A stretch of 64,000 nt of DNA from an uncultured Desulfobacteraceae bacterium (GCA_913060875.1 CAJXSL010000013.1:98616-162615), one strand, 5' to 3'; counted from the first letter of the stretch, positions 1 to 10,041 are shown. Numbers and translations are program-made. Notes: a model not told the origin generated them from the letters alone.

Positions 1-732
1 AAGTTGGCATCGCTGCCCCGGGGGCTGGTTCTCGTCACGGGACCGACGGGTTCGGGTAAATCGACCACCCTGGCGGCCATCGTGGACGAGTCCAACCGGA
101 CCCGCAAGGATCACATCATCACTATCGAAGATCCCATCGAGTTCGTCCACCAAAGCCAATCCTGTATTGTCAACCACCGGGAAGTGGGGCTGCATACCAA
201 GACCTTTTCCGCGGCCCTGCGGGGAGCCTTGCGTGAAGACCCGGACATCATTCTGGTCGGGGAAATGCGCGATCTGGAAACCATGTCTTTGGCGATCGAA
301 GCGGCTTCGACGGGTCACCTGGTATTTGCCACCCTGCATACGCCCAGTGCACCAAAAACCGTTGACCGAATTATCGAAGTCTTTCCCCACGACCAGCAGG
401 CCCAGATTCGTTCCACCCTTTCGGACGGCCTGCGGGCCATCGTGGCCCAGGTGCTTTTCAAGCGCATCGATATCAAGGGGCGTTGCGTGGCCCTGGAAAT
501 CCTGATCGCCACGGCGGCCGTACGCAACCTGATTCGCGAGGGGAAAACCCATCAGATTCCGTCCATGATTCAAACCGGCAAGAAGTACGGTATGATTCTT
601 TTGGATGACGCCATCATGGATCTGTTGAACCGGGGCATGATCAGCGCCGACGAGGCCTACATGAAAGCCAACGACAAAGGGCGCTTCCGGCCGCTGCTGC
701 AGAACCCGCCGGCTGATTTTACCGAGGCTTAG
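1..732 (+). CDS. pilT: Type IV pilus retraction ATPase PilT, 5' end cut by window
   Basis: The reading frame is open from the first base, so the start lies outside the window. The visible 243 residues are the C-terminal RecA-like half of a PilT-family hexameric ATPase, which powers pilus retraction at the cytoplasmic side of the inner membrane. Seen in order are a Walker A motif (GPTGSGKST), the Asp box (EDPIEF), a Walker B region (DIILVGEMRD) and the His box (GHLVFATLHT). An AIRNLI-like segment (AVRNLIREGK) typical of PilT sits near residue 175. A second PilT/PilU-type ATPase follows 54 bases downstream, so the pair is probably a pilT-pilU unit. The family call is firm; the split between PilT and PilU is inferred from order. 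Confidence 0.9.
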   Translation, partial: KLASLPRGLVLVTGPTGSGKSTTLAAIVDESNRTRKDHIITIEDPIEFVHQSQSCIVNHREVGLHTKTFSAALRGALREDPDIILVGEMRDLETMSLAIEAASTGHLVFATLHTPSAPKTVDRIIEVFPHDQQAQIRSTLSDGLRAIVAQVLFKRIDIKGRCVALEILIATAAVRNLIREGKTHQIPSMIQTGKKYGMILLDDAIMDLLNRGMISADEAYMKANDKGRFRPLLQNPPADFTEA

Positions 733-786
733 CCCGGAATCCTGTCGTCAGCCGGCATCGTCCTTCGTTGAGGAAAGGGTTATCGC

Positions 787-1959
787 ATGCGAAAAAACGA
801 AATCGATCACATTCTTACCCGAATGCTGGACTCCCATAAAAATGTGTCGGATCTCAATCTCACGGTGGGCAAACCGCCCCAGGTGGAAAGCGCCGGCGTT
901 TTGCTGCCGGTGGAGATGCGTCCCCCCATCAAAGAACTGACGCCCTTCCAAACGGAGGTCATGGCCCTGAATCTGATTAACGGCGATCGCCGGCTGACCC
1001 GCGATTTACTGGAACATGGGTCCTGCGATTTATCTCACAGCCTGCCGGGTAAAGCCCGTTTCCGCGTCAATATCTTCTCCCAGACCGGCAACTACTCGAT
1101 CGTGCTCCGGAAGCTCGAATCCAAGGTGCCGACCATCCAGAGCATGAACCTGCCGGAGTCCTTTTACGACATCGCCACGGAGAAAAACGGTATTGTGCTG
1201 TTCACGGGGGCCACCGGATCCGGTAAAACGACCTCGCTGGCCGCCATTCTGGATAAAATCAATGACGATTTGTCCGTCCACGTGGTGACCCTGGAAGATC
1301 CGGTGGAATATCTCCACCCCCACAAGCAAAGTACGTTTAACCAGCGTGAACTCGGTCTGGATTTCGACAGCTATGCCAGCGGCCTGCGCGCCGCCCTGCG
1401 CCAGGCACCCAAGGTTATTCTGGTGGGGGAAATGCGCGACCGGGAAACCGTGGAAATCGGCCTCAGCGCAGCCGAAACGGGGCATTTGGTTTTCTCGACG
1501 CTGCACACGGTTGACGCCGGGCAAACCATCAATCGTATTCTGGGTATGTTTTCCACGGAAGAAGAGAATCAGATTCGCATCCGTCTGGCGGATACCATTC
1601 GCTGGATCGTGGGCCAGCGTTTGCTTCCCAAAATCGGGGGAGGGCGCGTGGCCGCGTTCGAAGTGATGCGCTCCAACATCCGGGTCAAGGACAGTATTCT
1701 GAACGGTGAATCCGAGGGCAAAACGTTTTACGAAATCATTCAGCAGGGGGCGGCCTTCGGCATGTCCACTTTCGATGATTTTATCGTGCAGTTATATGAG
1801 CAGGGTCTGATTTCCCAGGAAACGGCCATGGCCTACGCCTCACGGAAAGGTATTGCCGGACGGGGCATTGACATGGTCAAAGCCGCCCGGGGAGAGTCCA
1901 CCACCGATATCGACCGGCTCGAAATCGACCATCAGTACCGTAAAACCACCCGGCGTTGA
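787..1959 (+). CDS. PilT/PilU-family pilus retraction ATPase
   Basis: This is a full-length 390-residue secretion-type ATPase. The N-terminal PAS-like region (residues 1-120) is followed by Walker A GATGSGKTTS near residue 140, the Asp box LEDPVEYLHP, Walker B VILVGEMRDRETV and the His box GHLVFSTLHT. The length and the slightly divergent C-terminus fit PilU, the accessory retraction motor that works with PilT. The ATG at 787 is preceded by AGGAAAGGG at a good distance. It lies directly after a first PilT-type gene and before a zinc-ribbon/receiver protein, so all may be co-transcribed. PilU rather than a second PilT is an inference. Confidence 0.9.
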   Translation: MRKNEIDHILTRMLDSHKNVSDLNLTVGKPPQVESAGVLLPVEMRPPIKELTPFQTEVMALNLINGDRRLTRDLLEHGSCDLSHSLPGKARFRVNIFSQTGNYSIVLRKLESKVPTIQSMNLPESFYDIATEKNGIVLFTGATGSGKTTSLAAILDKINDDLSVHVVTLEDPVEYLHPHKQSTFNQRELGLDFDSYASGLRAALRQAPKVILVGEMRDRETVEIGLSAAETGHLVFSTLHTVDAGQTINRILGMFSTEEENQIRIRLADTIRWIVGQRLLPKIGGGRVAAFEVMRSNIRVKDSILNGESEGKTFYEIIQQGAAFGMSTFDDFIVQLYEQGLISQETAMAYASRKGIAGRGIDMVKAARGESTTDIDRLEIDHQYRKTTRR

Positions 1960-2036
1960 CATAACGACCGGCGTCACGGCACCGCCCCGGGGAGCACCGG
2001 TGGCGGTCATGTCGCAAGGGATAGAGGAGACAAATC

Positions 2037-2678
2037 ATGGAGGTCGTTTGTGAGTCCTGCCAGGCCCGATTCAATGTGCCGGACGACAAGATACCGGCTG
2101 GTAAAAGCATCCGCGCGGCCTGCCCCAAGTGCAAAAGCAAAATCACGATTGCGGCTCAGGAAACCGATCTGTCGGAGGATGCCGGGGACAAAGCCGGTGC
2201 CGAGCGCTATGACGCGGCGGATAAGCCCTTCGATTTCGTCGAGGAGGACGCTCTGACGGCCCTGATTTGCGAACCGGATCCGGCGATGCGGGAAAAAGTA
2301 TCTTCGGTGCTCGAATTGATGGAATATCATTTGACCACAGTCAGCTCCACCCGTGAAGCGCTGAAAAAAATGCGCTACCACAGCTACAACGTCGTGGTGG
2401 TCAACGAATCTTTCGATACCAAAAATCCGGAAACCAATGGGGTGCTGCTCTTCCTGGAACGCCTGGCCATGGCTTCCCGGCGCGCCATTTTCGTCTGCCT
2501 GATCACGACGCGCTATCGCACCATGGACCATATGATGGCGTTGAACAAAAGCGTCAATATGATCATCAATGCTAAAAATATAAACGATTTCGGCAAAATC
2601 CTCAGCGCCGCGATTACCGAAAACGACATTTTCTACCGGGCCTACAAAGATACCGCCAAACTTGCGCGGGGTTTTTAA
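2037..2678 (+). CDS. MJ0042-type zinc-ribbon fused to a degenerate receiver-like domain
   Basis: The first 40 residues carry the CxxC...CPKC zinc-ribbon of the MJ0042/zinc_ribbon_5 family (CESC near residue 5, CPKC near residue 30). Residues 75-200 resemble a response-regulator receiver fold (segments TALICEPDPAMREKV and YNVVVVNESF), but the usual phospho-acceptor Asp is not obvious, so it may not be phosphorylated. Such zinc-ribbon/receiver fusions are common in Desulfobacterota beside pilus and gliding genes; their role is not known. AGGAGA precedes the ATG. The stop codon overlaps the start of the next small gene (TAATG), which suggests translational coupling. Confidence 0.7.
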   Translation: MEVVCESCQARFNVPDDKIPAGKSIRAACPKCKSKITIAAQETDLSEDAGDKAGAERYDAADKPFDFVEEDALTALICEPDPAMREKVSSVLELMEYHLTTVSSTREALKKMRYHSYNVVVVNESFDTKNPETNGVLLFLERLAMASRRAIFVCLITTRYRTMDHMMALNKSVNMIINAKNINDFGKILSAAITENDIFYRAYKDTAKLARGF

Positions 2679-2833
2679 TGTCCTCCCAATCCGCTTATGG
2701 CTGCCAGGACTACCGGACGGAAATGATTTTGATCGGCCTGCAGGCTCGCCTCAATAAAGAAGATCTGACCGAAGAAGAACGGCAGGCCATCAAGGAAGAA
2801 ATCCGGCGTATCGAAGCCGATTACTACGGCTGA
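2678..2833 (+). CDS. Small 51-residue protein coupled to upstream gene
   Basis: The ATG overlaps the preceding stop as TAATG, and the frame runs 51 codons to TGA. The product is soluble and ends in a strongly charged helix (motifs NKEDLTEEER and KEEIRRIEADYYG) that could form a short coiled coil. No known domain is recognised. Evidence that it is real: coupling to the upstream zinc-ribbon gene, no gap before the next gene (starts 2837), and codon use like its neighbours. Function unknown. Confidence 0.6.
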   Translation: MSSQSAYGCQDYRTEMILIGLQARLNKEDLTEEERQAIKEEIRRIEADYYG

Positions 2834-2836
2834 AAT

Positions 2837-3769
2837 ATGGATTCAGGCACCATCTGGCAGGTTGAAGAAAAACTCTACCTCATCGGTCTTTCACCGCCGC
2901 TGCCGGGATTCAAGCACTTCATCGGGGTGTGGCTTTACACCGGTTCGCCAGCGTTTCTGGTGGACGTCGGTCCGACCGCCACCTGTTCCGCCCTCCTGAA
3001 AGCGCTTGAGAAAATCAGGGTCCGCCATCTGGATTACCTGCTCCTGACCCATATCCATATCGATCATGCCGGCGGTATTGGCGCCGTATCGGCGGCTTTT
3101 CCCCGGGCGCGGGTGGTTGGCCATCCGAAAGGACTGCCGCATCTGATCCAGCCGGACCGGCTGTGGCAGGGTTCCCTGAAAGCCCTGGGCCCTACGGCCG
3201 AAGCCTATGGCGCCATTCAGGCTGTGGCCCCCGACCGCGTGATGGCGACGACCGATCTCGACGATCCGCGCCTTGGCACCATTCCGACCCCCGGCCACTC
3301 GCCCCATCATGTCAGTTATCTGCTGGACGACCTTCTTTTTGCCGGGGAGGCCGGCGGGGTCTGCCTGGCCACTGACAGCGGGAGACCGTATCTGCGTCCG
3401 GCCACCCCGCCCCGCTTTTACCTGGATGTGACCCGTGCCAGTATCGACCGTTTGATCGCCCGGGCGCCGGCCAAAATTGCTTACAGCCATTTCGGTCTTT
3501 TTGCCGGAGCAGGGGCGCTGCTAAAATCCCATCGACGGCAACTGCAACTCTGGGAAGATGTCATCGGCCGGACCTTGCCGCACTTTGAAGGGGACGCTTT
3601 GGTCCAGGCCTGTTTTGACCGGTTGCTGCAAAATGATGCCCGCCTGGAAGCTTATTCCGCCATGACCGCTGCGGAAAAAAATCGGGAAGACGGTTTCCTT
3701 TACAACAGTATCAGAGGGTTTATCGGCTATTTGCGTGAAAGCGCGGATCGGGTATGGCCGGACGCTTAA
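2837..3769 (+). CDS. Metallo-beta-lactamase-fold hydrolase
   Basis: This 310-residue protein has the MBL-fold metal motif THIHIDHAGG (His72, His74, Asp76, His77). Further metal ligands fit GHSPHHVSYL (near residue 155) and FAGEAGG with its following acidic residue. The C-terminal 100 residues (SHFGLFAGAG onward) are helical, as in glyoxalase II-like and quorum-quenching-like MBL proteins. Substrate cannot be named. It starts three bases after the small gene upstream, so it belongs to the same transcript as the pilus ATPases by spacing, although its role there is unclear. Confidence 0.85.
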   Translation: MDSGTIWQVEEKLYLIGLSPPLPGFKHFIGVWLYTGSPAFLVDVGPTATCSALLKALEKIRVRHLDYLLLTHIHIDHAGGIGAVSAAFPRARVVGHPKGLPHLIQPDRLWQGSLKALGPTAEAYGAIQAVAPDRVMATTDLDDPRLGTIPTPGHSPHHVSYLLDDLLFAGEAGGVCLATDSGRPYLRPATPPRFYLDVTRASIDRLIARAPAKIAYSHFGLFAGAGALLKSHRRQLQLWEDVIGRTLPHFEGDALVQACFDRLLQNDARLEAYSAMTAAEKNREDGFLYNSIRGFIGYLRESADRVWPDA

Positions 3770-3801
3770 CGGGGCAGGGCGGGCGATGGGGGCGCATACC
3801 G

Positions 3802-4377
3802 TCAGCCGGCCAGCCGGCCGACTTCGGCATGCCGGAAACAGTCCACCGTGTGGTCGTTCACAAGGCCCACGGCCTGCATCAAGGCATAGCAAATCACCGG
3901 GCCGACAAATTTGAACCCCCGTTTTTTGAGATCACTGCTCATGGCTTCCGAGATCGGAGTGGCGGCCGGCACTTCGGCGATGGAGCGCCAACGGTTTTGC
4001 CGGGGGCGGCCGTCCACGAACTGCCAGATATAGCGATCAAACGAACCGTAGGCTTCCTGCACCGCCAGGAAGGCCTGGGCATTGGTGACGGCAGCCTCCA
4101 GTTTTTGCCGGTTGCGGACAATTCCCGGATTTTGCATTAGTTTGCGCATACGGGCCTGGTCGTAGCGGGCCACCCGGGCAGGATCGAAGCCATCCAGAGC
4201 AAGGCGGTAATTGGAGCGCTTCTTCAGGATCGTCAACCAGCTCAATCCGGCCTGGGCACCTTCCAGCACAAGAAATTCAAACAGGCGCTGATCGTCGTGC
4301 AGGGGAACGCCCCATTCCTCGTCGTGATAGGCAATGTAGCGCGGATCATCCGTCACCCACGCGCATCGATTTGGCAT
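3802..4377 (-). CDS. tag: DNA-3-methyladenine glycosylase I
   Basis: Tag removes 3-methyladenine from alkylated DNA, starting base excision repair. The 191-residue frame from the ATG at 4377 begins MPNRCAWVTDDPRYIAYHDE, with Cys5 and His18 of the structural zinc site; the other ligands are in VNDHTVDCFRH near the C-terminus. The catalytic Glu lies in LEGAQAGLSW. An in-frame ATG 12 codons upstream is less likely, because a GGAGAAAGG ribosome site sits just before 4377. It stands alone on the minus strand, downstream of the coaX operon. Confidence 0.93.
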   Translation of the reverse strand: MPNRCAWVTDDPRYIAYHDEEWGVPLHDDQRLFEFLVLEGAQAGLSWLTILKKRSNYRLALDGFDPARVARYDQARMRKLMQNPGIVRNRQKLEAAVTNAQAFLAVQEAYGSFDRYIWQFVDGRPRQNRWRSIAEVPAATPISEAMSSDLKKRGFKFVGPVICYALMQAVGLVNDHTVDCFRHAEVGRLAG

Positions 4378-4503
4378 CCTTCGAACCTTTCTCCAGGCGT
4401 GTGCCGCCAACAAGGGGGGGGGCGAGCGCCGTAAAAGGGCACTGCGGTTTCGCGGCCGGGGCGGTCTTTAAAATGGAACGTGGCTGGACGGCTAGGCCCT
4501 GTC

Positions 4504-5268
4504 TCAGATGGAATTGCTGATGATTCGCAGCCCTTCAAGCGTAAGGGTGTTGTCGACCTCTTCGATGGATGCCGCCACATTTTTCATCAGCGGCGCCAGG
4601 CCACCGGTGGCGATTACTTTCGGTGCGCCGCCCATTTCATCGGCCATACGCCGGACCATACCGTCCACCAAACCAGCATAGCCGAAGATAATTCCGGCCT
4701 GAATCGATCCGGCCGTGTCTTTGCCGATGACCACTTCGGGGGGGCGGAAAAGATCCACCCGGGGCAGTTTGGATGCTTTTTGAAAGAGGGCTTCGGAGGC
4801 AATGTGAATGCCGGGACTGATGGCCCCTCCCAGATATTCACCCGCTTCAGATATGGCATCAAAGGTCGTGGCCGTGCCGAAATCGATGATGATAAGGCTG
4901 GAGCGATGCCGGTTGTAGGCCCCTACGGCATTCACGATCCGGTCGGCCCCGACTTCGGCGGGGTTGTGGTAAAGAATCGGCATGTGGGCACAGTTGCGGG
5001 GATCGACCCATTGGGGCGCATGGCCCAGGTATTTGCGGCAGAAGGATTCCAGGATGGTTACCATGGGCGGCACAACGCAGGAAATAACGGTTTTCCGAAT
5101 GTCCCGGGTATTGATCTGGCTCAGATTCAGCAGATTGGTCACCAGGACGTTGAATTCGTCTTCCGTACCGCTCTGCACGGTGCGCACCCGCCAGTCCTGC
5201 AGCAGGGTTGTCCCGTCATAAATGCCCAGCACCGTGTTCGTATTGCCCACGTCGATAACAAAGATCAT
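4504..5268 (-). CDS. coaX: Type III pantothenate kinase
   Basis: CoaX phosphorylates pantothenate, the first step of coenzyme A synthesis, and unlike CoaA is not feedback-inhibited by CoA. The 254-residue protein starts MIFVIDVGNTNTVLGIYDG, the phosphate-1 motif of the ASKHA fold, and contains GADRIVNAVGAY and IDFGTATTFDA, both hallmark CoaX segments. The frame is open further upstream, but that extension runs into folP and has no family similarity. The start is four bases after the folP stop, so it is the last gene of the tilS-ftsH-folP-coaX run. Confidence 0.95.
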   Translation of the reverse strand: MIFVIDVGNTNTVLGIYDGTTLLQDWRVRTVQSGTEDEFNVLVTNLLNLSQINTRDIRKTVISCVVPPMVTILESFCRKYLGHAPQWVDPRNCAHMPILYHNPAEVGADRIVNAVGAYNRHRSSLIIIDFGTATTFDAISEAGEYLGGAISPGIHIASEALFQKASKLPRVDLFRPPEVVIGKDTAGSIQAGIIFGYAGLVDGMVRRMADEMGGAPKVIATGGLAPLMKNVAASIEEVDNTLTLEGLRIISNSI

Positions 5269-5272
5269 GGAT

Positions 5273-6175
5273 TTATTCCGTTCCCCGGGTGAGTTCCTGT
5301 GCCGTGGCTCCGGCATTGCGAATGGCATCGATGATGCTGAGGGTTGTGCGGGTGTCGGCCACTTCGTGCACCCGGACGATATGGACGCCCTGCAAAGCGG
5401 CCGCGGCCACAGTGGCCTGGGTGCCGGTGGCCACGTCCGGTACATTCGCCGGGATATCTTTTTTATCCGCCGGCTTGAGCAGGTGGCGAATGAAGGCTTT
5501 GCGGGAAGATCCCACCAGGATGGGGCAACCCAGTTCATGGAGGGCGTCCAAGCGCCCCATCAATTCCAGGTTGTGATCAAAGGTTTTGCCGAATCCGATG
5601 CCGGGATCGACGATGATGTGGTCGGCCGGGATTCCGGCCTGGACGGCCTGGGCCGCGGCCTGACGTAAAAAAGCAGTGACTTCGGCCACCACGTCGTCGT
5701 ACGCTGGATCGACCTGCATGGTTTTAGGCGTTCCCAGCATGTGCATGAGGATAATGGGCACATCGTGGCCCGCCGCCACTTCCGCCATGGCCGGATCGAC
5801 CCGCAGAGAGCTGATATCGTTGATGATCGAAGCGCCTGCTTCCAGGGCCTGCCGGGCCACTTCCGCTTTGGTGGTATCGATGGAGATCGGCACCGATCCA
5901 TTGCGGGACAGGGCCTCGATCACGGGAATGACCCGTCGCAGCTCCTCCTCCGTCGATACCGGATCGGAAAAGGGGCGAGTGGATTCGCCGCCGATATCGA
6001 GAATGTCCGCGCCTTCGTCCATGAGACGCATACCCTGATCGATGGCATCGTCCCGGCTCATAAAACGCCCCCCGTCCGAAAAGGAATCCGGGGTTACATT
6101 GACGATGCCCATCACCAGGGTTCGCGGCCCCAGTTCCAGCCGATGTCCGCCCCACGCCAGGGTATAGTGCTTCAT
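5273..6175 (-). CDS. folP: Dihydropteroate synthase
   Basis: FolP condenses 4-aminobenzoate with the dihydropterin pyrophosphate to make dihydropteroate in folate synthesis; it is the sulfonamide target. The 300-residue TIM barrel shows [15 protein letters not shown] near residue 23, DIGGESTRP near residue 61, [10 protein letters not shown] near residue 98 and DPGIGFGKT near residue 190. Its start overlaps the ftsH stop by four bases (ATGA), indicating coupling. Length and motifs are standard. Confidence 0.96.
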   Translation of the reverse strand: MKHYTLAWGGHRLELGPRTLVMGIVNVTPDSFSDGGRFMSRDDAIDQGMRLMDEGADILDIGGESTRPFSDPVSTEEELRRVIPVIEALSRNGSVPISIDTTKAEVARQALEAGASIINDISSLRVDPAMAEVAAGHDVPIILMHMLGTPKTMQVDPAYDDVVAEVTAFLRQAAAQAVQAGIPADHIIVDPGIGFGKTFDHNLELMGRLDALHELGCPILVGSSRKAFIRHLLKPADKKDIPANVPDVATGTQATVAAAALQGVHIVRVHEVADTRTTLSIIDAIRNAGATAQELTRGTE

Positions 6176-8121
6176 GGGTTGCCGCTTTCCTTATGGTCGG
6201 CGGCATCTTCCGGCGGCGCTTCCGGTGGCTCCGCTTCATCCCCGGATGTTTTATCAGCCTGGCTGTCATCCGGCGCTTCATTGGCCTCGGGTTCTATGGT
6301 GGAGATATGGTCATGCTTGGAAGGGAACTCGAATCCGGGCCGCATCTCCAGGATGAGGCGATCGAGTTCGTCACCCAGAACGGTTTCTTTTTCCAGCAGA
6401 ACTTCGGAGAGGCGGTGGAGAATGTCGATATTGTCCTTCAGGACGGTTTGGGCCTTTTCATAGGCGTTTTTAATGAATTTGGCGATTTCATCGTCGATAC
6501 GGCGGGCGGTTTCTTCCGAAAAATCCCGGTGCTGAGCGATTTCGCGGCCAATGAAAATATGTTCTTCGCCCTTGGCATAGGACAGCGGGCCCAGGTCACT
6601 CATCCCCCACGAGCGCACCATGCGCTCCGCAAGATCGGTGGCCTGTTTGATGTCGCCCGCCGCGCCGGTGCTGATCCGGTCAAAAATCAGCTCTTCGGCC
6701 ACCCGGCCGCCATACGCCACGGAAAGTTCGCTCTGCAACTGGTCTTTGTACTTGAAATCGCGTTCCTCGGGTAAAAACCAGGTGACCCCGGCGGCACGGC
6801 CGCGCGGAATGATGGTCACCTTGTTGACCGCATCCGTGAAGGGCAGGAAGCGGGCTACAAGGGCGTGGCCGGCCTCGTGGTAAGCCGTGGTTTTCTTGTC
6901 TTCCTCCGAGATCACCTTGGATTTGCGTTCCAGGCCCATGTAGACCTTGTCCTTGGCCTCCTCGAAATCCATCATGCCGACCCGCTCTTTGTCCTGCTTG
7001 GCAGCCAGCAGGGCGGCTTCGTTGACCAGGTTTTCCAGGTCCGCACCGGAGAAACCCGGTGTGCCTTTGGCCAGGATGACAGGCTCGACGTCGGGTCCGA
7101 TAGGCGTTTTCTTCATGTGGACCCGCAGTATTTTCTCGCGGCCCTTGATGTCCGGCAGGGACACGACCACCTGGCGGTCGAAACGGCCGGGCCGCAACAG
7201 GGCCGGGTCGAGAACATCGGGGCGGTTGGTCGCGGATATCAAAATGACACCTTCATTGGATTCGAACCCATCCATTTCCACCAGCAGCTGGTTCAGGGTC
7301 TGTTCCCGTTCGTCGTGGCCGCCGCCCAGTCCGGCACCCCGGTGCCGTCCCACAGCATCGATTTCATCGATAAAAATAATGCAGGGTGCGTTTTTTTTGC
7401 CTTGAACGAAAAGGTCCCGGACCCGGCTGGCACCCACACCCACGAACATTTCCACGAAGTCCGAGCCGCTGATGGAAAAGAACGGCACACCCGCCTCTCC
7501 GGCAATGGCCCGGGCCAGCAGTGTTTTACCGGTTCCGGGAGGCCCCATCAGCAAAACACCCTTGGGAATACGCCCCCCCAGGCGGGTGAATTTTTTGGGA
7601 TCACGCAGGAAATCCACTATTTCGCCAAGCTCCTCCTTGGCTTCGTCGATGCCGGCCACGTCTTCAAAGGTGACCTTGGCCGACTGGTCGGAAAGCAGCC
7701 GCGCCCGGCTTTTGCCGAAACTCATGGCTTTGCCGCCGCCGGATTGCATTTGCCGCATGAAGAAGATCCACACCCCGATGAGAATGAGCATCGGAAACCA
7801 GCTCACCAGGACCGACATGTACCAGGGGGATTCGGCCGGCGGCTTGGCACCGATATGGATGCCCTTGCTTCGCAGGGTGGAAATCAGGTCCGGGTCATCC
7901 GGGGCGTAAACCTTGAACCGATCCCCTTTGTCGTCCTTGACCGTCAATTCCTGGCCCTGAATAACCACTTCATCCACACGCTCGTCGGCTACCATGGCCA
8001 GGAATTCCGAATAGCTGACCGGCGTTTCCGCAAGACGCTGTTCACTGAAAATCTGGTACAGCATCACGAACATCAGCGTAATCACAATCCAGAGCGACAG
8101 GTTTTTATAGAATGGATTCAA
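6172..8121 (-). CDS. ftsH: ATP-dependent zinc metalloprotease FtsH
   Basis: FtsH is a membrane-anchored hexameric AAA+ protease that degrades misfolded membrane proteins and selected regulators. The 649-residue protein has two N-terminal membrane segments (about 8-22 and 103-122), Walker A GPPGTGKT near residue 195, Walker B IIFIDEID, the second region of homology with [11 protein letters not shown], and the zinc site HEAGH at 415-419. The C-terminal 40 residues are acidic and proline-rich. It lies between tilS (45 bases upstream) and folP (4-base overlap), an order shared by many bacteria. Confidence 0.97.
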   Translation of the reverse strand: MNPFYKNLSLWIVITLMFVMLYQIFSEQRLAETPVSYSEFLAMVADERVDEVVIQGQELTVKDDKGDRFKVYAPDDPDLISTLRSKGIHIGAKPPAESPWYMSVLVSWFPMLILIGVWIFFMRQMQSGGGKAMSFGKSRARLLSDQSAKVTFEDVAGIDEAKEELGEIVDFLRDPKKFTRLGGRIPKGVLLMGPPGTGKTLLARAIAGEAGVPFFSISGSDFVEMFVGVGASRVRDLFVQGKKNAPCIIFIDEIDAVGRHRGAGLGGGHDEREQTLNQLLVEMDGFESNEGVILISATNRPDVLDPALLRPGRFDRQVVVSLPDIKGREKILRVHMKKTPIGPDVEPVILAKGTPGFSGADLENLVNEAALLAAKQDKERVGMMDFEEAKDKVYMGLERKSKVISEEDKKTTAYHEAGHALVARFLPFTDAVNKVTIIPRGRAAGVTWFLPEERDFKYKDQLQSELSVAYGGRVAEELIFDRISTGAAGDIKQATDLAERMVRSWGMSDLGPLSYAKGEEHIFIGREIAQHRDFSEETARRIDDEIAKFIKNAYEKAQTVLKDNIDILHRLSEVLLEKETVLGDELDRLILEMRPGFEFPSKHDHISTIEPEANEAPDDSQADKTSGDEAEPPEAPPEDAADHKESGNP

Positions 8122-8166
8122 AAGATATGTCCTCCTCCTAAAAGAGTTGCTAACGCTTTAAATCGA

Positions 8167-9663
8167 CTAAAAATAACCATCTTGCCCGGATAGGCAACCC
8201 ACGGCTTCGACTTTCAGCCAGCGTTTTGTTGCGGGTTCGATTTGGGCAATGGCGCTTTGGCGCACACCAACAATCCAGATGATCTGGTCACCGCTGAGCA
8301 ACAGGGGATAATGAAGCCTTTTTTCCCGGTCGATTTTGCGGTCGATAAAAATTTTTTTGACTTTCTGCGTACCGTTCAACCCCAGGGGCGCCAGTCGGTC
8401 GCCGGGGCGAAAATTGCGGACCCGTAAAGGAAAACGCAGCTTATCCATATCAAATAAGGCGGTTGGCTGTCCAGGTTGGCCGGCCTTCACCGGGGGCGCC
8501 GATGGCAGCAGCGAAAAATCCAACGCTATCCCGGCTTCGTGGATGTCAAAACGCCCGGGTGATGGGATGGTGTATTCGAATCGGGCTTCAGGCCGTGTCG
8601 GCCGGCAGGGGCGGCCCTGCCCCCGCCGGTGGGCAAGTCGCTGGATGGTGAGCCGGGGGCCCTGCCCCCGGACGCATACCCCATCGGGCAAATGGCAGGC
8701 GCCCTGGTCGGGGCCTTTTACGGCCAGTGTGCGGGCGCTTTCAAGGGGGGCGAAACCGACCCGCCGCAGGTCGCCCTTGCAGCGCTGCACCGCAGCCCGC
8801 AATACGCGCCGCTGCAGCGCCGGATGATAGGCGGCCAGCTTGCGGCGATCGATTACCTGTATGGATCCGAGATCCTCTAACGCGGCAGCATCGCAGGCCC
8901 GGGCGGTAACGCCGGCCAGCCAATCCTCTTCATCGCGCATCAAATGCGCCATCCGGCTTAGTCCCTCGACCAGGGCGGGATTATAGTGTTCGGTCAGCAG
9001 CGGCAGCAGTTGGTGCCGAATGCGATTGCGGAGAAAGCGGGCGTCGGTGTTGCTTTCGTCTTCCACGCCCCTTTCCCCGCAGCGTTCCAAAAAAGCCAGA
9101 ATCTCGGCGCGGGATGAGCGAATGAGGGGGCGAATAATGCGGATTTGCTTTTCGGCTGTGGAGCGGATGGGCGGAATCCCGGCCAGGCCCAGCGGGCCGC
9201 TGCCGCGCAGGAACCGCATCAGCATCAGTTCGGCGTCATCATCACGCTGGTGGCCCAGCGCAATCCGGTTGAACCCACCCTCTGTGGCGGCCCGCAGCAA
9301 GAATCGGTAGCGCACCTCGCGCGCGGCCTCTTCAGGGCTTGTTCGATGGTCTTTTTGATAGACGGTCACCGACTGGTGCTCGACAACGAAGGGAATGCCC
9401 AGCTTCGCGGCCAGATCGGCGGCGCAGCGGGCATCTGCGGCGGCCCGGTCGCCCCGCAGACCATGATTCAGGTGGGCCGCACCCAGGGAAAAATTCCTGG
9501 TTTCCGTCAAGCCGTGAAGACAGAGCAAAAGGGCTGTGGAATCGGGCCCGCCGGACAACCCCACCAGCACCCGGTCGTCCGGTTGCAGCATGGTATGGGT
9601 CGTCATGGTTTGATCGACCGATCGGACCAGAGGGTCGGATGATGGCGTGGGCGGAATTGTCAT
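8167..9663 (-). CDS. tilS: tRNA(Ile)-lysidine synthetase
   Basis: TilS modifies C34 of the CAU-anticodon tRNA-Ile to lysidine, making it decode AUA; it is essential. From the ATG at 9663 the protein has 498 residues. The PP-loop SGGPDS is at 37-42, followed by HLNHGLRG and IALGHQRDDDAE, both typical. The C-terminal TilS domain carries VRNFRPGDRLAPLG and KKIFIDRKI. The frame is open 48 codons further upstream, but the extension is unlike the family, and AAGAGG lies before 9663. It heads the tilS-ftsH-folP-coaX run. Confidence 0.94.
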   Translation of the reverse strand: MTIPPTPSSDPLVRSVDQTMTTHTMLQPDDRVLVGLSGGPDSTALLLCLHGLTETRNFSLGAAHLNHGLRGDRAAADARCAADLAAKLGIPFVVEHQSVTVYQKDHRTSPEEAAREVRYRFLLRAATEGGFNRIALGHQRDDDAELMLMRFLRGSGPLGLAGIPPIRSTAEKQIRIIRPLIRSSRAEILAFLERCGERGVEDESNTDARFLRNRIRHQLLPLLTEHYNPALVEGLSRMAHLMRDEEDWLAGVTARACDAAALEDLGSIQVIDRRKLAAYHPALQRRVLRAAVQRCKGDLRRVGFAPLESARTLAVKGPDQGACHLPDGVCVRGQGPRLTIQRLAHRRGQGRPCRPTRPEARFEYTIPSPGRFDIHEAGIALDFSLLPSAPPVKAGQPGQPTALFDMDKLRFPLRVRNFRPGDRLAPLGLNGTQKVKKIFIDRKIDREKRLHYPLLLSGDQIIWIVGVRQSAIAQIEPATKRWLKVEAVGCLSGQDGYF

Positions 9664-9800
9664 GGGGCGGCAGCCTCTTTCTTTCTGTGGGACGGACCTT
9701 ATATTAATAGGGTACAACCCTGTGATACACAAGATGCGGTTGGCAGACGGGTTCCTGATGCATGCGTCAGAAGCCTGAAACGCTTCTTGGCCTATCCGTA

Positions 9801-9829
9801 TTGACAAAGCAGATCCCGGTCAAGATTAT
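9801..9829 (+). promoter_or_regulatory. Candidate sigma-70 promoter upstream of SRP RNA
   Basis: A perfect -35 box TTGACA (9801-9806) is followed after 17 bases by GATTAT (9824-9829), which matches four of six -10 positions. It would start transcription about 110 bases before the SRP RNA, toward it. A second TTGACA at 9830 lacks a convincing -10. Assignment rests on sequence only. Confidence 0.4.
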
Positions 9830-9945
9830 TTGACAGACCGGAAGCGGCTTTTTTGCTTGCAAATCGCCTGCGATTTGTCGATACTGCCGATCACATCATT
9901 CGGAATCGCCCTTCGGGGTCATTCCGGCCGGGCACCGACACTTTA

Positions 9946-10041
9946 TGGCCGGACCCCGCGCAACAGACGCTTACGAACCTCGTCAGATCCGGAAGGAAGC
10001 AGCGATAAGTAAGGCTGGCTGTGTCGCGGGATTTCCGGCCT
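9946..10041 (+). ncRNA. ffs: Signal recognition particle RNA (4.5S type)
   Basis: The RNA component of SRP binds Ffh and targets membrane and exported proteins to the translocon. The invariant apical loop reads CAGATCCGGAAGGAAGCAG (9983-10001), the SRP domain IV tetraloop and symmetric-loop region. Flanking arms pair as expected: TGGCCGGA with TCCGGCC at the base, CCCGCG with CGCGGG, ACAG with CTGT, and CTTAC with GTAAG. The length of about 96 nt fits the short bacterial form without an Alu domain. Exact ends are estimated from the pairing. It lies between tilS and grpE in an otherwise empty space. Confidence 0.88.
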
